Assembly (NCBI RefSeq): GCF_002154575.1
Contig: NZ_MUBA01000121.1
Location: forward strand, 1-57,534
DNA from: Streptomyces bobili
GTDB lineage: Bacteria; Actinomycetota; Actinomycetes; Streptomycetales; Streptomycetaceae
Length of the DNA: 57,534 nucleotides
Direction of reading: 5' to 3'
The notes below the pieces were generated by a model. It was not told where the DNA came from. It worked only from the letters and a program-made list of their open reading frames with translations, and did no database searches. Positions 35,660 through 44,543 of this stretch are shown one piece after another; the first letter of the stretch is position 1; every line of letters begins with the position of its first letter. Made by a program: the position numbers and the translations under genes.

Positions 35660-35995
35660 TCAGGCTGTGGAGTCCCGCTCCCAGCGGTAGAAGCAGTGCG
35701 CCATCGCGTCCTTCGGCGAACGCCAGGTCGCGGGGTCGTACGCGCTGACGTACGAGGTCAGCCGCTCGCTGATGGCCCGGAACTCGGGGTGCCCGGCCGC
35801 CTTGGCGATGGCGGGGCCCGGGTCCTGCTCGGACTCGATGAGATGCAGGTACACGTCGTCGAACTGGAACAGACTGCGCCGGGAGACGCCCACGAGGTGC
35901 GGCAGCTCCCCACGGTCCGACTCCTCGAACAGCTTCGCGATGTCCGGGGCCGACCCCGGGGCCATCCGGGCGACGATCAGGGCTTGGTGCGTCAT
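35660..35995 (-). CDS. TcmI-family polyketide cyclase
   Basis: This 111-residue protein has the TcmI-type fold: MTHQALIVARMAPGSAPDIA, a middle SLFQFDDVYLHLIES and the C-terminal AHCFYRWER. This small family closes later rings of aromatic polyketides, as in the whiE ORFVII and TcmI proteins. ATG 35995 is chosen because upstream in-frame codons overlap the next cyclase gene. It is the last gene of the minus-strand polyketide operon. Confidence 0.9.
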   Translation of the reverse strand: MTHQALIVARMAPGSAPDIAKLFEESDRGELPHLVGVSRRSLFQFDDVYLHLIESEQDPGPAIAKAAGHPEFRAISERLTSYVSAYDPATWRSPKDAMAHCFYRWERDSTA

Positions 35996-36012
35996 GCTGT
36001 CCTCCGTCCGGC

Positions 36013-36751
<739 letters not shown>

Positions 36752-36805
36752 GCGGTACCTCTCCTTATGCTCTGTTCCCTTTGTCCTGCTGGGTGTTGCG
36801 CCTCG

Positions 36806-38056
36806 TCAGGAGGCGCCGGTGGCGCCGTGCCGCAGCACCAGCGCCGAGTTCGACCCCATGAGGCCCCGGCTGAGCACCAGTGCCGTGCGCAGTTCGGCGG
36901 GGCGGGCCCGGCCGGTCACGAGGTCGAGGTCGTGGCAGACGTCGACGACGTGCGGGGTGGGCGGGATCAGGCCGTGCTCCATGGCGAGCACCGCCGCCGC
37001 GCTGTCCAGCACCGGCGCCGCGCCGTAGCCCCGCCCGATCCCGGTCTTCGGCGCGGTGACCGGCACCCGCCTGCCGTGCGCGCCGAGGGCGTCGGCGATG
37101 GCCAGCGCCTCGGCACGGTCCGCCTCCGGCACACCGAGCGCGTCGGCGAAGACCACGTCGATCTCCTCGGGCGCACAGCCGGCGTCCGCCAGGGCCGCGC
37201 GGATCGCTTCCACGAGACCTTCCCGCGACAGCTCCCAGCGGGAGGCCCCGGTGAACGTCGCCGCGTGCCCGGCGAGCGTGGCCCGCACCCGCGCGCCGCG
37301 TTCCCGGGCCGCGGACTCCGCCTCGACGACGAACATGGCGCCGCCCTCGGCCGGGACGAACCCGCAGGCCCCCTGCGTGAAGGGGCGGTAGGCCCGCTCC
37401 GGGTCGTCGCAGGTGCTCAGCTCCTCGTACCCGAGCTGGCACACCACCGAGTAGGGGGCGAGCGGCGCCTCGGTCGCGCCGGCCACGATCACGTCCGTAC
37501 CGCGCCGTACCGCCCGCGCCGCGTGCGCCAGGGCGTCCAGTCCGCCGGCCTCGTCGGAGGCGACGACCGAGCAGGGCCCCTTGAAGCCGCGCCGGATGGA
37601 GACCTGGCCGGTGCTGGCGGCGTAGAACCAGGCGATCGACTGGTACGGGCCGACGAACCGGCTGCCCTTGCCCCACAGCCGCTGGAGTTCGCGCTGGCCG
37701 AACTCGCCGCCGCCGGAGCCGGCCGCGGTGACCACGCCCACGGAGTACGGCGCCTCACCGGTGTCGGCCTGCCCCAGGCGGGCGTCCTCCAGCGCGAGGT
37801 CGGTCGCGGCCAGCGCGAAGTGCGTGAACCGGTCGGTCTGGACGAGGTAACGCTCCTCGACCGCCGCCGACGGCTCGAACTCCCGTACTTCGCCCGCCAC
37901 CCGCAGCGGCAGATGCTCACAGCCCTCGCGGGTGACCGGGCCGAGGGCGCTCAGGCCCTCCTGGGTGGACTTCCAGAAGGACTCGGTGCTGGCTCCGTTG
38001 GGCGCGATCACACCGATACCGGTGACGGCGGCGCGCCTCGGATGGGGTTCGGTCAT
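36806..38056 (-). CDS. Ketosynthase beta (chain-length factor)
   Basis: This 416-residue KS-beta pairs with KS-alpha to set polyketide chain length. It retains ketosynthase-fold motifs ([40 protein letters not shown]) but has no active-site Cys. At the aligned position, [10 protein letters not shown] has Glu169, where most chain-length factors have Gln. The catalytic histidines are also lost. Its ATG overlaps the KS-alpha stop (ATGA), typical of the coupled minimal PKS. Product length is not readable from sequence; spore-pigment relatives make long (C24) chains. Confidence 0.94.
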   Translation of the reverse strand: MTEPHPRRAAVTGIGVIAPNGASTESFWKSTQEGLSALGPVTREGCEHLPLRVAGEVREFEPSAAVEERYLVQTDRFTHFALAATDLALEDARLGQADTGEAPYSVGVVTAAGSGGGEFGQRELQRLWGKGSRFVGPYQSIAWFYAASTGQVSIRRGFKGPCSVVASDEAGGLDALAHAARAVRRGTDVIVAGATEAPLAPYSVVCQLGYEELSTCDDPERAYRPFTQGACGFVPAEGGAMFVVEAESAARERGARVRATLAGHAATFTGASRWELSREGLVEAIRAALADAGCAPEEIDVVFADALGVPEADRAEALAIADALGAHGRRVPVTAPKTGIGRGYGAAPVLDSAAAVLAMEHGLIPPTPHVVDVCHDLDLVTGRARPAELRTALVLSRGLMGSNSALVLRHGATGAS

Positions 38057-39324
38057 CTTTCCCTCTCCCTCGGCCGGTTCAGGACCACCGCCGACTGGAA
38101 TCCGCCGAACCCGCTGCCCACGGAGAGCACACTGTTCAGCTTCCGTTCGCGCGCGTCACGCGGCACGTAGTCCAGATCGCACTCGGGGTCCGGGGTCTCG
38201 TAGTTCGCGGTGGGCGGCACCACCTGGTGGGCCAGGGCCAGCACACAGGCGACGACCTCTATCGCCCCGATCGCGCCCAGCGAGTGCCCCACCATCGACT
38301 TGATGGAACTCATGGGCGTGTCGTAGGCGTGCTGCCCCAGGGTCCGCTTCACGGCGGCGGTCTCGTGCCGGTCGTTCTGCTTGGTTCCCGAGCCGTGCGC
38401 GTTGACGTAGTCGACCGCGGTGGGGTCGACCCGGGCATGGTCCAGGGCGTCCTCGATGGCCCGCGCCATCTCCAGGCCCTCGCTGGTCAGACCGGTCATG
38501 TGGTACGCGTTGCCGAAGGTCGCGTAGCCGCCCAGCTCGCAGTAGACGTGCGCACCGCGGGCCCTGGCGTGCTCCAGTTCCTCCAGGACGAGCACCGCGC
38601 CGCCCTCGCCCATGACGAAGCCGTCACGGTTGGCGTCGAAGGGACGCGAGGCGTGCGCCGGATCGTCGTTGTTGCACGACGTGGCCTTGATGGCGTCGAA
38701 GCAGGCCATGGTGATCGGCGAGATCGGCGAGTCGGAGGCGCCGGCGATGCAGACGTCGGCCCGGCCCTCCTCGATGGTGTGGAAGGCGTACCCGACGGCG
38801 TCGAGCCCGGAGGTGCAGCCCGTCGACACCGTCTGCACCGGCCCGCGCGCCTCGAACCGCTCCGCCACCGTGGAGGCCAGCGTGCTGGGGGAGAAGGCGC
38901 GGTGCAGATGCGGCTGGGCCCGGCCGTGATCCACGTCCCAGCGCTGACCGCCGTGGCTGACCAGGACGTAGTCCTGTTCCAGGCGGGTGGTTCCGCCGAC
39001 AGCGGTGCCCAGCGACACCCCGACCCGCCAGGGGTTCTCCCGGCCGAGGTCGAGACCGGAGTCCCGCACCGCCTCCTCCCCGGCGACCAGGGCGAACTGG
39101 ATGTAGCGGTCGCACCGGGCGACCTGCTCCGCGTCCAGCCCGTGCGCCGCCGGGTCGAAGTCGCACTCGGCCGCGATCCGCGACCGCAGACCCGTCGGGT
39201 CGAAGAAGGTGATGCCCCGCGTCGCGGTGCGCCCGTGGGACAGCTGGTCCCAGAACGCCGGCACGCCTATGCCACCCGGGGCGACGACGCCTATGCCGGT
39301 GACCGCGACCCGGCGGCGGCTCAT
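38053..39324 (-). CDS. Ketosynthase alpha
   Basis: This 423-residue KS-alpha has the nucleophile Cys170 in [12 protein letters not shown], the first catalytic His in [15 protein letters not shown] and the second in [12 protein letters not shown], all intact. [16 protein letters not shown] and [14 protein letters not shown] are standard. It overlaps the cupin gene upstream and the chain-length factor downstream by 4 bp each. With KS-beta and ACP it forms the minimal type II PKS; the neighbouring SchA/CurD protein identifies the spore-pigment branch. Confidence 0.96.
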   Translation of the reverse strand: MSRRRVAVTGIGVVAPGGIGVPAFWDQLSHGRTATRGITFFDPTGLRSRIAAECDFDPAAHGLDAEQVARCDRYIQFALVAGEEAVRDSGLDLGRENPWRVGVSLGTAVGGTTRLEQDYVLVSHGGQRWDVDHGRAQPHLHRAFSPSTLASTVAERFEARGPVQTVSTGCTSGLDAVGYAFHTIEEGRADVCIAGASDSPISPITMACFDAIKATSCNNDDPAHASRPFDANRDGFVMGEGGAVLVLEELEHARARGAHVYCELGGYATFGNAYHMTGLTSEGLEMARAIEDALDHARVDPTAVDYVNAHGSGTKQNDRHETAAVKRTLGQHAYDTPMSSIKSMVGHSLGAIGAIEVVACVLALAHQVVPPTANYETPDPECDLDYVPRDARERKLNSVLSVGSGFGGFQSAVVLNRPRERER

Positions 39325-39776
39325 GAGCGGGCCTGCCGTTCGGCCGTGCGGACCCCACCGTGGGCAGACTCCGCCGCGACGGCGACGGGCTCGGTCTCCT
39401 CGGTGTCGACGTGCCCGAGCGGCGGGCTCGGCGCCAGCGGGCCGAGGTGGAAGACCAGGCGCGCCTCCACGTTGCCCACATTGCGGAACCGGTGCCGCAT
39501 GTGCATCGGGATCATCAGCCCCTGCTCGGGCCGGAGCGGATGCGGTTCTCCGTCGAGGTCGACCTCCAGCTGCCCGCACACGACGTACACGAACTCCTCG
39601 GAGTACGGGTGGTAGTGCTCACCGATGCGGTCGCCCGGCTGGACGATGGCCACGCCCATGAAGCCGCTGGTGGCGCCGGACGTGGTGGGCGTGAGCATGG
39701 CGCGCAGGTCACCGCCGCGCCGGGTGTTGGGCTCGACCTCGCTGAGGTCCACGATTCTGGGACGGGATGTGATCAC
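39321..39776 (-). CDS. Cupin protein of spore-pigment cluster (WhiE ORFII type)
   Basis: This 151-residue single-domain cupin has [19 protein letters not shown] for the first metal-binding motif and [15 protein letters not shown] for the second, with His and Glu ligands preserved. WhiE ORFII-like cupins occur directly before KS-alpha in spore-pigment clusters and are thought to assist cyclisation or oxidation. The GTG start has a modest ribosome site; the stop overlaps KS-alpha. Confidence 0.9.
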   Translation of the reverse strand: MITSRPRIVDLSEVEPNTRRGGDLRAMLTPTTSGATSGFMGVAIVQPGDRIGEHYHPYSEEFVYVVCGQLEVDLDGEPHPLRPEQGLMIPMHMRHRFRNVGNVEARLVFHLGPLAPSPPLGHVDTEETEPVAVAAESAHGGVRTAERQARS

Positions 39777-39836
39777 GACGTTGCTCCGTTTCGTGTGCTG
39801 TGTCGGCGTGGGCGAGCGCCCCGCCTGCCGGACGGC

Positions 39837-40991
39837 TCAGGCGTCGGGCGAGCGGCGGTCGGTGACGAGTTCCATGCGGGCGAGCGTGAGGAGCCGGTCG
39901 GCCGCCCCGTCCCGCAGCGCGGCGGCGTCCACGCCGAGTGCTTCGGCGTCCAGCAGCGCCGTCAGTTCGGCGGCGCGGGCCCGGTCCGCCAGACCGAGCA
40001 CCTGAGCCGGGTCGGTGTCGCCGCCGCGTACGTCGACCAGGCGCACCACGACGTCGTCGCGCTGGAAGATCGTGCTGCGCAGCACCGGGCTGCGCGGGTC
40101 GTCCGCCGCCTGCTCGTCCTGCTGGGAGAGGAGTTCGGCCAGCCGCAGACCGCCGCCGTCGCGCGCCGGGTAGTACAGGGCGTGCCGTACGGCGTCCGGC
40201 TTGGCCTCGCCCGCCGTCACGTGGTGGACGGCGGGCAGCGCCGCGCGGGTGAAGAAGACGCGGGCCGACTCGGGGTCGTCGAGGTCCCGGTCCTGCTCCA
40301 GATAGGGGTTGATGGCCTCCTCGACGGCCCGCACCTCGGGCTGCCGGGCGACGTGCCGCAGCGCGGCGAGCAGGTCGCCCCGCACCTCGATGGCCCGCAC
40401 CACGCGGTTGCCGTGCATGAAGAGGGAGGTGCGGATCAGCCGGGTCGTGTCGTCGACCCGTGGTTCGGGCGAGGCGTAGTCGGCGAGGATCTTCGCGACG
40501 GCCTCCTCGCCGCCCGGCTTGACCGTGAAGGTGAGCGCGTGACGGATCACGCCGTCGCCGATCCGGGGCGACGACTGGAGCCGGCGCTCGCCGGGCTCGG
40601 CGTGCGCGGCCGGGCCGCCGGTCTCGCGGACGACGTGGAACCGCAGCGACCGGGTGTCGCGCACGCAGCTGTGCAGCGGCTCCACCATCCGGACGTGCTC
40701 CTCGCTGTTGACCCAGGTGAGGAACGGCGGGGCACTCTCCCACTCACTGGTGATGAGCCACTGGGAGGGGTTCTCGATCGACTGGCACAACTGGTCGCTG
40801 ACGTGTCCGGGGACCGAGGCGACCTGGTTGCAGAGCTGCTCGTACGCCTCCAGGAACTGCTGCTGGGCTCCGTCGTAGACGTCCACCAGAAGGACGACCC
40901 GGAGGTGGGAGCCGTCGAAGACGGACTGGGAGACGCGCTGCGACACCTGACGTGTCAGCGCTTCCGAAACGGGGGCGGACGTGGTGGTCAT
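39837..40991 (-). CDS. SchA/CurD-like domain protein (WhiE ORFI type)
   Basis: This 384-residue protein has an N-terminal antibiotic-biosynthesis-monooxygenase-like ferredoxin fold (LVDVYDGAQQQFLEAYEQLC, LITSEWESAPPFLTWVNS) and C-terminal SchA/CurD halves (RHALTFTVKPGGEEAVAKIL, RTSLFMHGNRVVRAIEVRG, RSTIFQRDDVVVRLVDV). This family is largely confined to spore-pigment clusters and is the best marker for the cluster type. It is the first gene of the KS operon. Its exact chemical role is unsettled; oxygenation is a common proposal. Confidence 0.92.
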   Translation of the reverse strand: MTTTSAPVSEALTRQVSQRVSQSVFDGSHLRVVLLVDVYDGAQQQFLEAYEQLCNQVASVPGHVSDQLCQSIENPSQWLITSEWESAPPFLTWVNSEEHVRMVEPLHSCVRDTRSLRFHVVRETGGPAAHAEPGERRLQSSPRIGDGVIRHALTFTVKPGGEEAVAKILADYASPEPRVDDTTRLIRTSLFMHGNRVVRAIEVRGDLLAALRHVARQPEVRAVEEAINPYLEQDRDLDDPESARVFFTRAALPAVHHVTAGEAKPDAVRHALYYPARDGGGLRLAELLSQQDEQAADDPRSPVLRSTIFQRDDVVVRLVDVRGGDTDPAQVLGLADRARAAELTALLDAEALGVDAAALRDGAADRLLTLARMELVTDRRSPDA

Positions 40992-41139
40992 CGTGGGAGA
41001 TCTCCTTCGGGAAGCGAGGCGGAACCTCGGCTGCGGTGAAGCGACGTGAGCGTGCCTCGATCCTGTGGCGGTCCAGACCGGTGCGCGACCGGGAGGGACT
41101 ACGCGGGTGACCTGCTCCCCTCGTCCGTGTGAGGTTGCG

Positions 41140-41817
41140 TCACCTGAGGTGCGCGAAGACCACGAGGTTCTCCGTGTAGTCCTTGACCGTGCGGTCGTAG
41201 TCCCCCGCGCAGGTGATGAGCCGCACCTGGGCGTCGGCGGTGTCGGCGTACACCCGCCGGCTGGGGAAGCGGTCCTTGTCGAAGGTCTCCACGCTGTCGA
41301 CGACGAAGACGGGCGCGCGTCCGTCGGCCCGCCGCACGCGGAAGACGTCGCCCTTCTTCAGCCGGCTCAGTTCGGCGAAGACGGCGGCGGAGGTGGCGGT
41401 GTCGACGTGCCCGGCGATGACCGCGGTGCCCGTCTCACCGGGGGAGGCGCCCTTGGCGTACCACCCGACGAGGTTGGTGTTGTGCGGCGGCGGGGCCTGG
41501 AGCTGCCCGTCGGCGCCGACGGCGAGGTCGGTGAAGGGGGCGTCGACGGAGATCTTCGGGATGAGCAGGCGCACGGGGCTGGACCGTGGCAGGTGCTCCG
41601 CCACCGGCCGGGCGCCGGGCGAGGCGGGTGCGGCGGCCCGCGGGGCGGACCGCGCGTCGGGCGGCGGGCTGGGCGCGCCGGCCTGTGGGGTGTCGTCGCC
41701 GAGCAGGCGCACCGCCAGCAGCAGCAGCGCCCCGGCGCACAGCATGGTCAGCCCCCGGCGGGGCTGCCGGGCCGGCGTGCGGCCGTCGGGGGAGGAGTCG
41801 GAGGAGTGGACAGCCAT
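41140..41817 (-). CDS. Class F sortase
   Basis: This 225-residue sortase has one N-terminal membrane anchor (about 22-39), a Pro/Ala-rich stem and a catalytic domain with His137 in AGHVDT, Cys203 in LITCAGDYD and Arg209. VRLLIPKISVDAPF and NLVGWYAKGASPGETG are typical of the actinobacterial class F group. Sortases cleave a C-terminal sorting signal and attach the protein to peptidoglycan or to another protein. Class F substrates are poorly known. The gene lies directly downstream of a small secreted protein that looks like its substrate. Confidence 0.92.
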   Translation of the reverse strand: MAVHSSDSSPDGRTPARQPRRGLTMLCAGALLLLAVRLLGDDTPQAGAPSPPPDARSAPRAAAPASPGARPVAEHLPRSSPVRLLIPKISVDAPFTDLAVGADGQLQAPPPHNTNLVGWYAKGASPGETGTAVIAGHVDTATSAAVFAELSRLKKGDVFRVRRADGRAPVFVVDSVETFDKDRFPSRRVYADTADAQVRLITCAGDYDRTVKDYTENLVVFAHLR

Positions 41818-41928
41818 CTGAGGTGACCTCACTAGCTGGTGCGCGGCAGCGGAAGGGGGCGGAAAGCGAGCCGGGCCGCCACATGGAGCTCAGGTGGCGG
41901 CCACGGCTGCTATGTCGCCCGGCATGGG

Positions 41929-42396
41929 TCAGGCCAGGCCGTGGGCCGACTTCTTACGGCGCGCGGCGTACAGGCCGGTCGCGGCGACGGCCAGGACGGC
42001 GAGGCCGCCCGCGGTCGCGGTGGGCGCGTCCAGGGCGCCGCCACCGGTGTGCATTCCGCCGCGCGGCTTCTCCTCGCCGCTCCAGGACTCCTTCTGCTCG
42101 CCGTCCTTGGTCCAGGAGGAGTCCTTGCTCTGCTCGCTGTCCTTCTTGTACGTCTCCGGGTCGTGCTTGGGGTCGCGCGCGGTGCCCCAGTCGTCGGCCG
42201 TGACCGAGGTCAGCGCGCCGCCACCCGTGTGCATTCCGCCGCGCGGCGCGTCGTGCTTGCTCCCGTTGTCCTGCTCCTTGCTGTAGGAGGAGTCCTCGTG
42301 CTCCCAGTCACCGCCCGCCGCGTACGCGCCGGGCGCGGAGAGGGCGAGGGCGGCCGAAGCCGCCGCGGTGGCCAGGATCATGCGTGCTGAGCGCAT
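41929..42396 (-). CDS. Small secreted protein with sorting-signal-like C-terminus and duplicated PRGGMHTGGGAL motif
   Basis: This 155-residue protein has a signal peptide (MILATAAASAALALSAPGA, cleavage after AYA), then a highly polar Lys/Glu/Ser/Asp-rich body. The C-terminus has a hydrophobic helix (about 130-145) and a basic tail RRKKSAHGLA. The 12-residue motif PRGGMHTGGGAL occurs at 51-62 and again at 111-122, the second copy just before the membrane segment where LPxTG would normally stand. No canonical LPxTG or LAxTG is present. Position, architecture and the adjacent sortase make it the likely substrate. AAGGA precedes the ATG. Confidence 0.85.
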   Translation of the reverse strand: MRSARMILATAAASAALALSAPGAYAAGGDWEHEDSSYSKEQDNGSKHDAPRGGMHTGGGALTSVTADDWGTARDPKHDPETYKKDSEQSKDSSWTKDGEQKESWSGEEKPRGGMHTGGGALDAPTATAGGLAVLAVAATGLYAARRKKSAHGLA

Positions 42397-42547
42397 CTGT
42401 GGGTCCTTCCGTCGGCCGGGCAGCTGGCGGTCCGTCAGCTGAGGTGACCCGGCCCCGACGTGATCCACCGTCAGTCACCCCGTCGACTTCCACCACTCGA
42501 GGCGCTCAGCCGGGTGAGCGCGGGCGGCAGCCGGGGGAAAGCCGAAA

Positions 42548-42587
42548 GGCCTGTGCCGGCCGCCCCGAGGGGTGGCCGGCACAGGCC
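42548..42587 (-). terminator. Strong hairpin downstream of the FAD hydroxylase gene
   Basis: GGCCTGTGCCGGCC and GGCCGGCACAGGCC form a perfect 14-bp stem, and the loop itself (GCCCCGAGGGGT) can extend it. It begins 32 nt past the hydroxylase stop on the minus strand and probably separates that gene from the sortase-substrate gene. Confidence 0.8.
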
Positions 42588-42618
42588 CGCGGACGCCCGT
42601 ACGGCATCCGACGACCGG

Positions 42619-44307
42619 TCAGCTCAACGCCAGAACCGTGCTCAGGACGCGCCGCAGCACGCCCTCGGCCTCCGGGACGGGGCCCGGCGAGCGCCAGGCG
42701 ACGAACCCGTCGGGCCGCACCAGGACGGCGCCGCCGTGCGCCGTGCCGTGGCGCTCCCGCCAGTCCGCGCCGTCCTCGGGCACCAACTCGGCGTCAGGTC
42801 CCGCTCCCAGGCGGTAGGACACCAGGGGGACGGAGAGTTCGGCGGCGAGGCGGACGGCGGCCTCGTGCCATCCGCTCGGCCCGTCGGCACGGGCTCCGGC
42901 GTCGCCGTCGCTCAGCAGGACCAGGGACCGCTCGTACAGGTCGAGCGTGGACAGTCGGGTGCCTTCGTGGCGGACCCACAGGTGGGGCGCCCGGGTGCCG
43001 GGTTCGCCGTTCAGGGCGAGCTTCTCCGGGACGACCGGCGAGGTGGGGTCGGTGCCGACGACGGCGCCCCGCGGGTAGCGGTAGCCGAGGGCCACGTTGA
43101 GGATGCCGCGCTGCGGCCCCGCCGCGGGCGCGCCGCCGCCCCCGCCGGCCGGCGGGGCGAAGCCGGGGTGGCTGTGCTCGGCCGACCGGACGGCGGCGCG
43201 GGCACTGGTGGCCTCCGCCACCGGGCGGCGTTCGAGGTCGTAGGAGTCCAGCAGCCCGTGCCCCGCCCAGCCGCCGAGCATCGCCGCCAGTTTCCACGCC
43301 AGGTTGTGGGCGTCCTGGATGCCGGTGTTGGAGCCGAAGGCGCCGGTGGGGGACATCTCGTGCGCGGAGTCGCCCGCCAGCAGGACGCGTCCCGAGCGGT
43401 AGCCGCGGGCCACCCGCTGGGCGGCGTGCCAGGGTGCCCGCCCGGTGATCTCGATGTCGAGGTCGGCCCTGCCGACCGCGCGGCGGATGTGCTGCGCGCA
43501 GCGCTCGTCGGTGAAGTCCTCCAGCGTCTCCCCGCGTTCGGGGTGCCAGGGGGCGTGGAAGACCCAGTTCTCCCGGTTGTCCACCGGCAGGAGCGCACCG
43601 TCGCCGTCGGGGTCGGTGAGGTAGCAGACGATGAACCGGCGCTCGCCCACCACGTCGGCGAGAAGGCGGGACCGGAAGGTGATGCTGACGTTGCTGAACA
43701 GCTCGCCGGGGCCGCTCTGGCCGATGCCGAGCTGCTCGCGGACGGGGCTGCGGGGGCCGTCGGCGGCGACCAGGTAGTCGGCGCGGATCCTGGTGTGCTC
43801 GCCCGTCTCCCGGCTCTTGACGAGCGCGGTGACACCGCCCGGGTCGGTGTCGAACGACAGCAGTTCGGTGGAGTACCGCAGGTCGCCGCCCAGCTCGGTG
43901 GCGTGGTCGAGCAGGACCGGCTCCAGGTCGTTCTGGCTGCACAGGCACCAGGAACTCGGGCTGAAGCGGGCCAGTCCGCCGCCCGGGTCGATGTCCTTGA
44001 CCAGCCACTCACCCGGGTCGCCCACCAGGTCGCGGGCCTGGAGGATGCCGTGGTTGTCGGCGAGGGTGGCCGCGGCCCGGTGGATCGCCGGTTCGATGCC
44101 GGCCACCCGGAACAGCTCCATCGTGCGTACGTTGTTGCCGCGCCCGCGGGGGTGGCGGGAGGTTCCGGAATGGCGCTCCACGAGGGTGTGCGGCACCCCC
44201 AGCCGGCCCAGGAACAGTGAGGTCGACAGGCCCACGAGGGAGCCGCCGACGATCAGGACGGGGACCCTGTGGATCGCGCCGCCCGGTTGGTCGGTTCTTT
44301 GGTTCAT
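42619..44307 (-). CDS. FAD-dependent aromatic hydroxylase (WhiE ORFVIII type)
   Basis: This 562-residue class A flavoprotein monooxygenase has the FAD loop VLIVGGSLVGLSTSLFLGRL (14-33), the middle YLVAADGPRSPVREQLG (DG motif) and GRVLLAGDSAHEMSPTGAFG (GD motif). A thioredoxin-fold-like C-terminal domain follows. Such PgaE/RdmE-like enzymes hydroxylate aromatic polyketides with NADPH and O2. In classical whiE the hydroxylase gene is divergent from the rest; here it is codirectional and upstream, separated by the sortase pair and a strong hairpin. The N-terminus MNQRTDQPGG follows TGGAGA. Confidence 0.93.
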   Translation of the reverse strand: MNQRTDQPGGAIHRVPVLIVGGSLVGLSTSLFLGRLGVPHTLVERHSGTSRHPRGRGNNVRTMELFRVAGIEPAIHRAAATLADNHGILQARDLVGDPGEWLVKDIDPGGGLARFSPSSWCLCSQNDLEPVLLDHATELGGDLRYSTELLSFDTDPGGVTALVKSRETGEHTRIRADYLVAADGPRSPVREQLGIGQSGPGELFSNVSITFRSRLLADVVGERRFIVCYLTDPDGDGALLPVDNRENWVFHAPWHPERGETLEDFTDERCAQHIRRAVGRADLDIEITGRAPWHAAQRVARGYRSGRVLLAGDSAHEMSPTGAFGSNTGIQDAHNLAWKLAAMLGGWAGHGLLDSYDLERRPVAEATSARAAVRSAEHSHPGFAPPAGGGGGAPAAGPQRGILNVALGYRYPRGAVVGTDPTSPVVPEKLALNGEPGTRAPHLWVRHEGTRLSTLDLYERSLVLLSDGDAGARADGPSGWHEAAVRLAAELSVPLVSYRLGAGPDAELVPEDGADWRERHGTAHGGAVLVRPDGFVAWRSPGPVPEAEGVLRRVLSTVLALS

Positions 44308-44543
44308 GATGTGTCTCCAGCACGTCGTGTCCGCCGACTCGGCCGGTGCGGCCGGTACGGCCGGGACTCTCATGCATGCCCCACGCGACGAACGGCGGCT
44401 CAGGCTTCACCCACCTGACCGTGCGCCGGCGGGGCGGCCGTGGCGGCCGGAGTCCGGGCGTGCGCGAGGGCCGTCGCACGCGCCGGTGAGCCGTGAGGAA
44501 CGGTCCGGCGGCGGCGACGGCCCTCGGGGGCGGTGCGGGCCTC

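Noticed and set aside
41929..42396. Canonical LPxTG or LAxTG sorting motif
   Set aside because: None is present in the protein. Only the PRGGMHTGGGAL repeat stands before the hydrophobic tail.
42549..42586. Palindrome as a possible attachment site or IS end
   Set aside because: It lies just past a stop codon, forms a near-perfect terminator hairpin, and has no neighbouring integrase, transposase or direct repeats.
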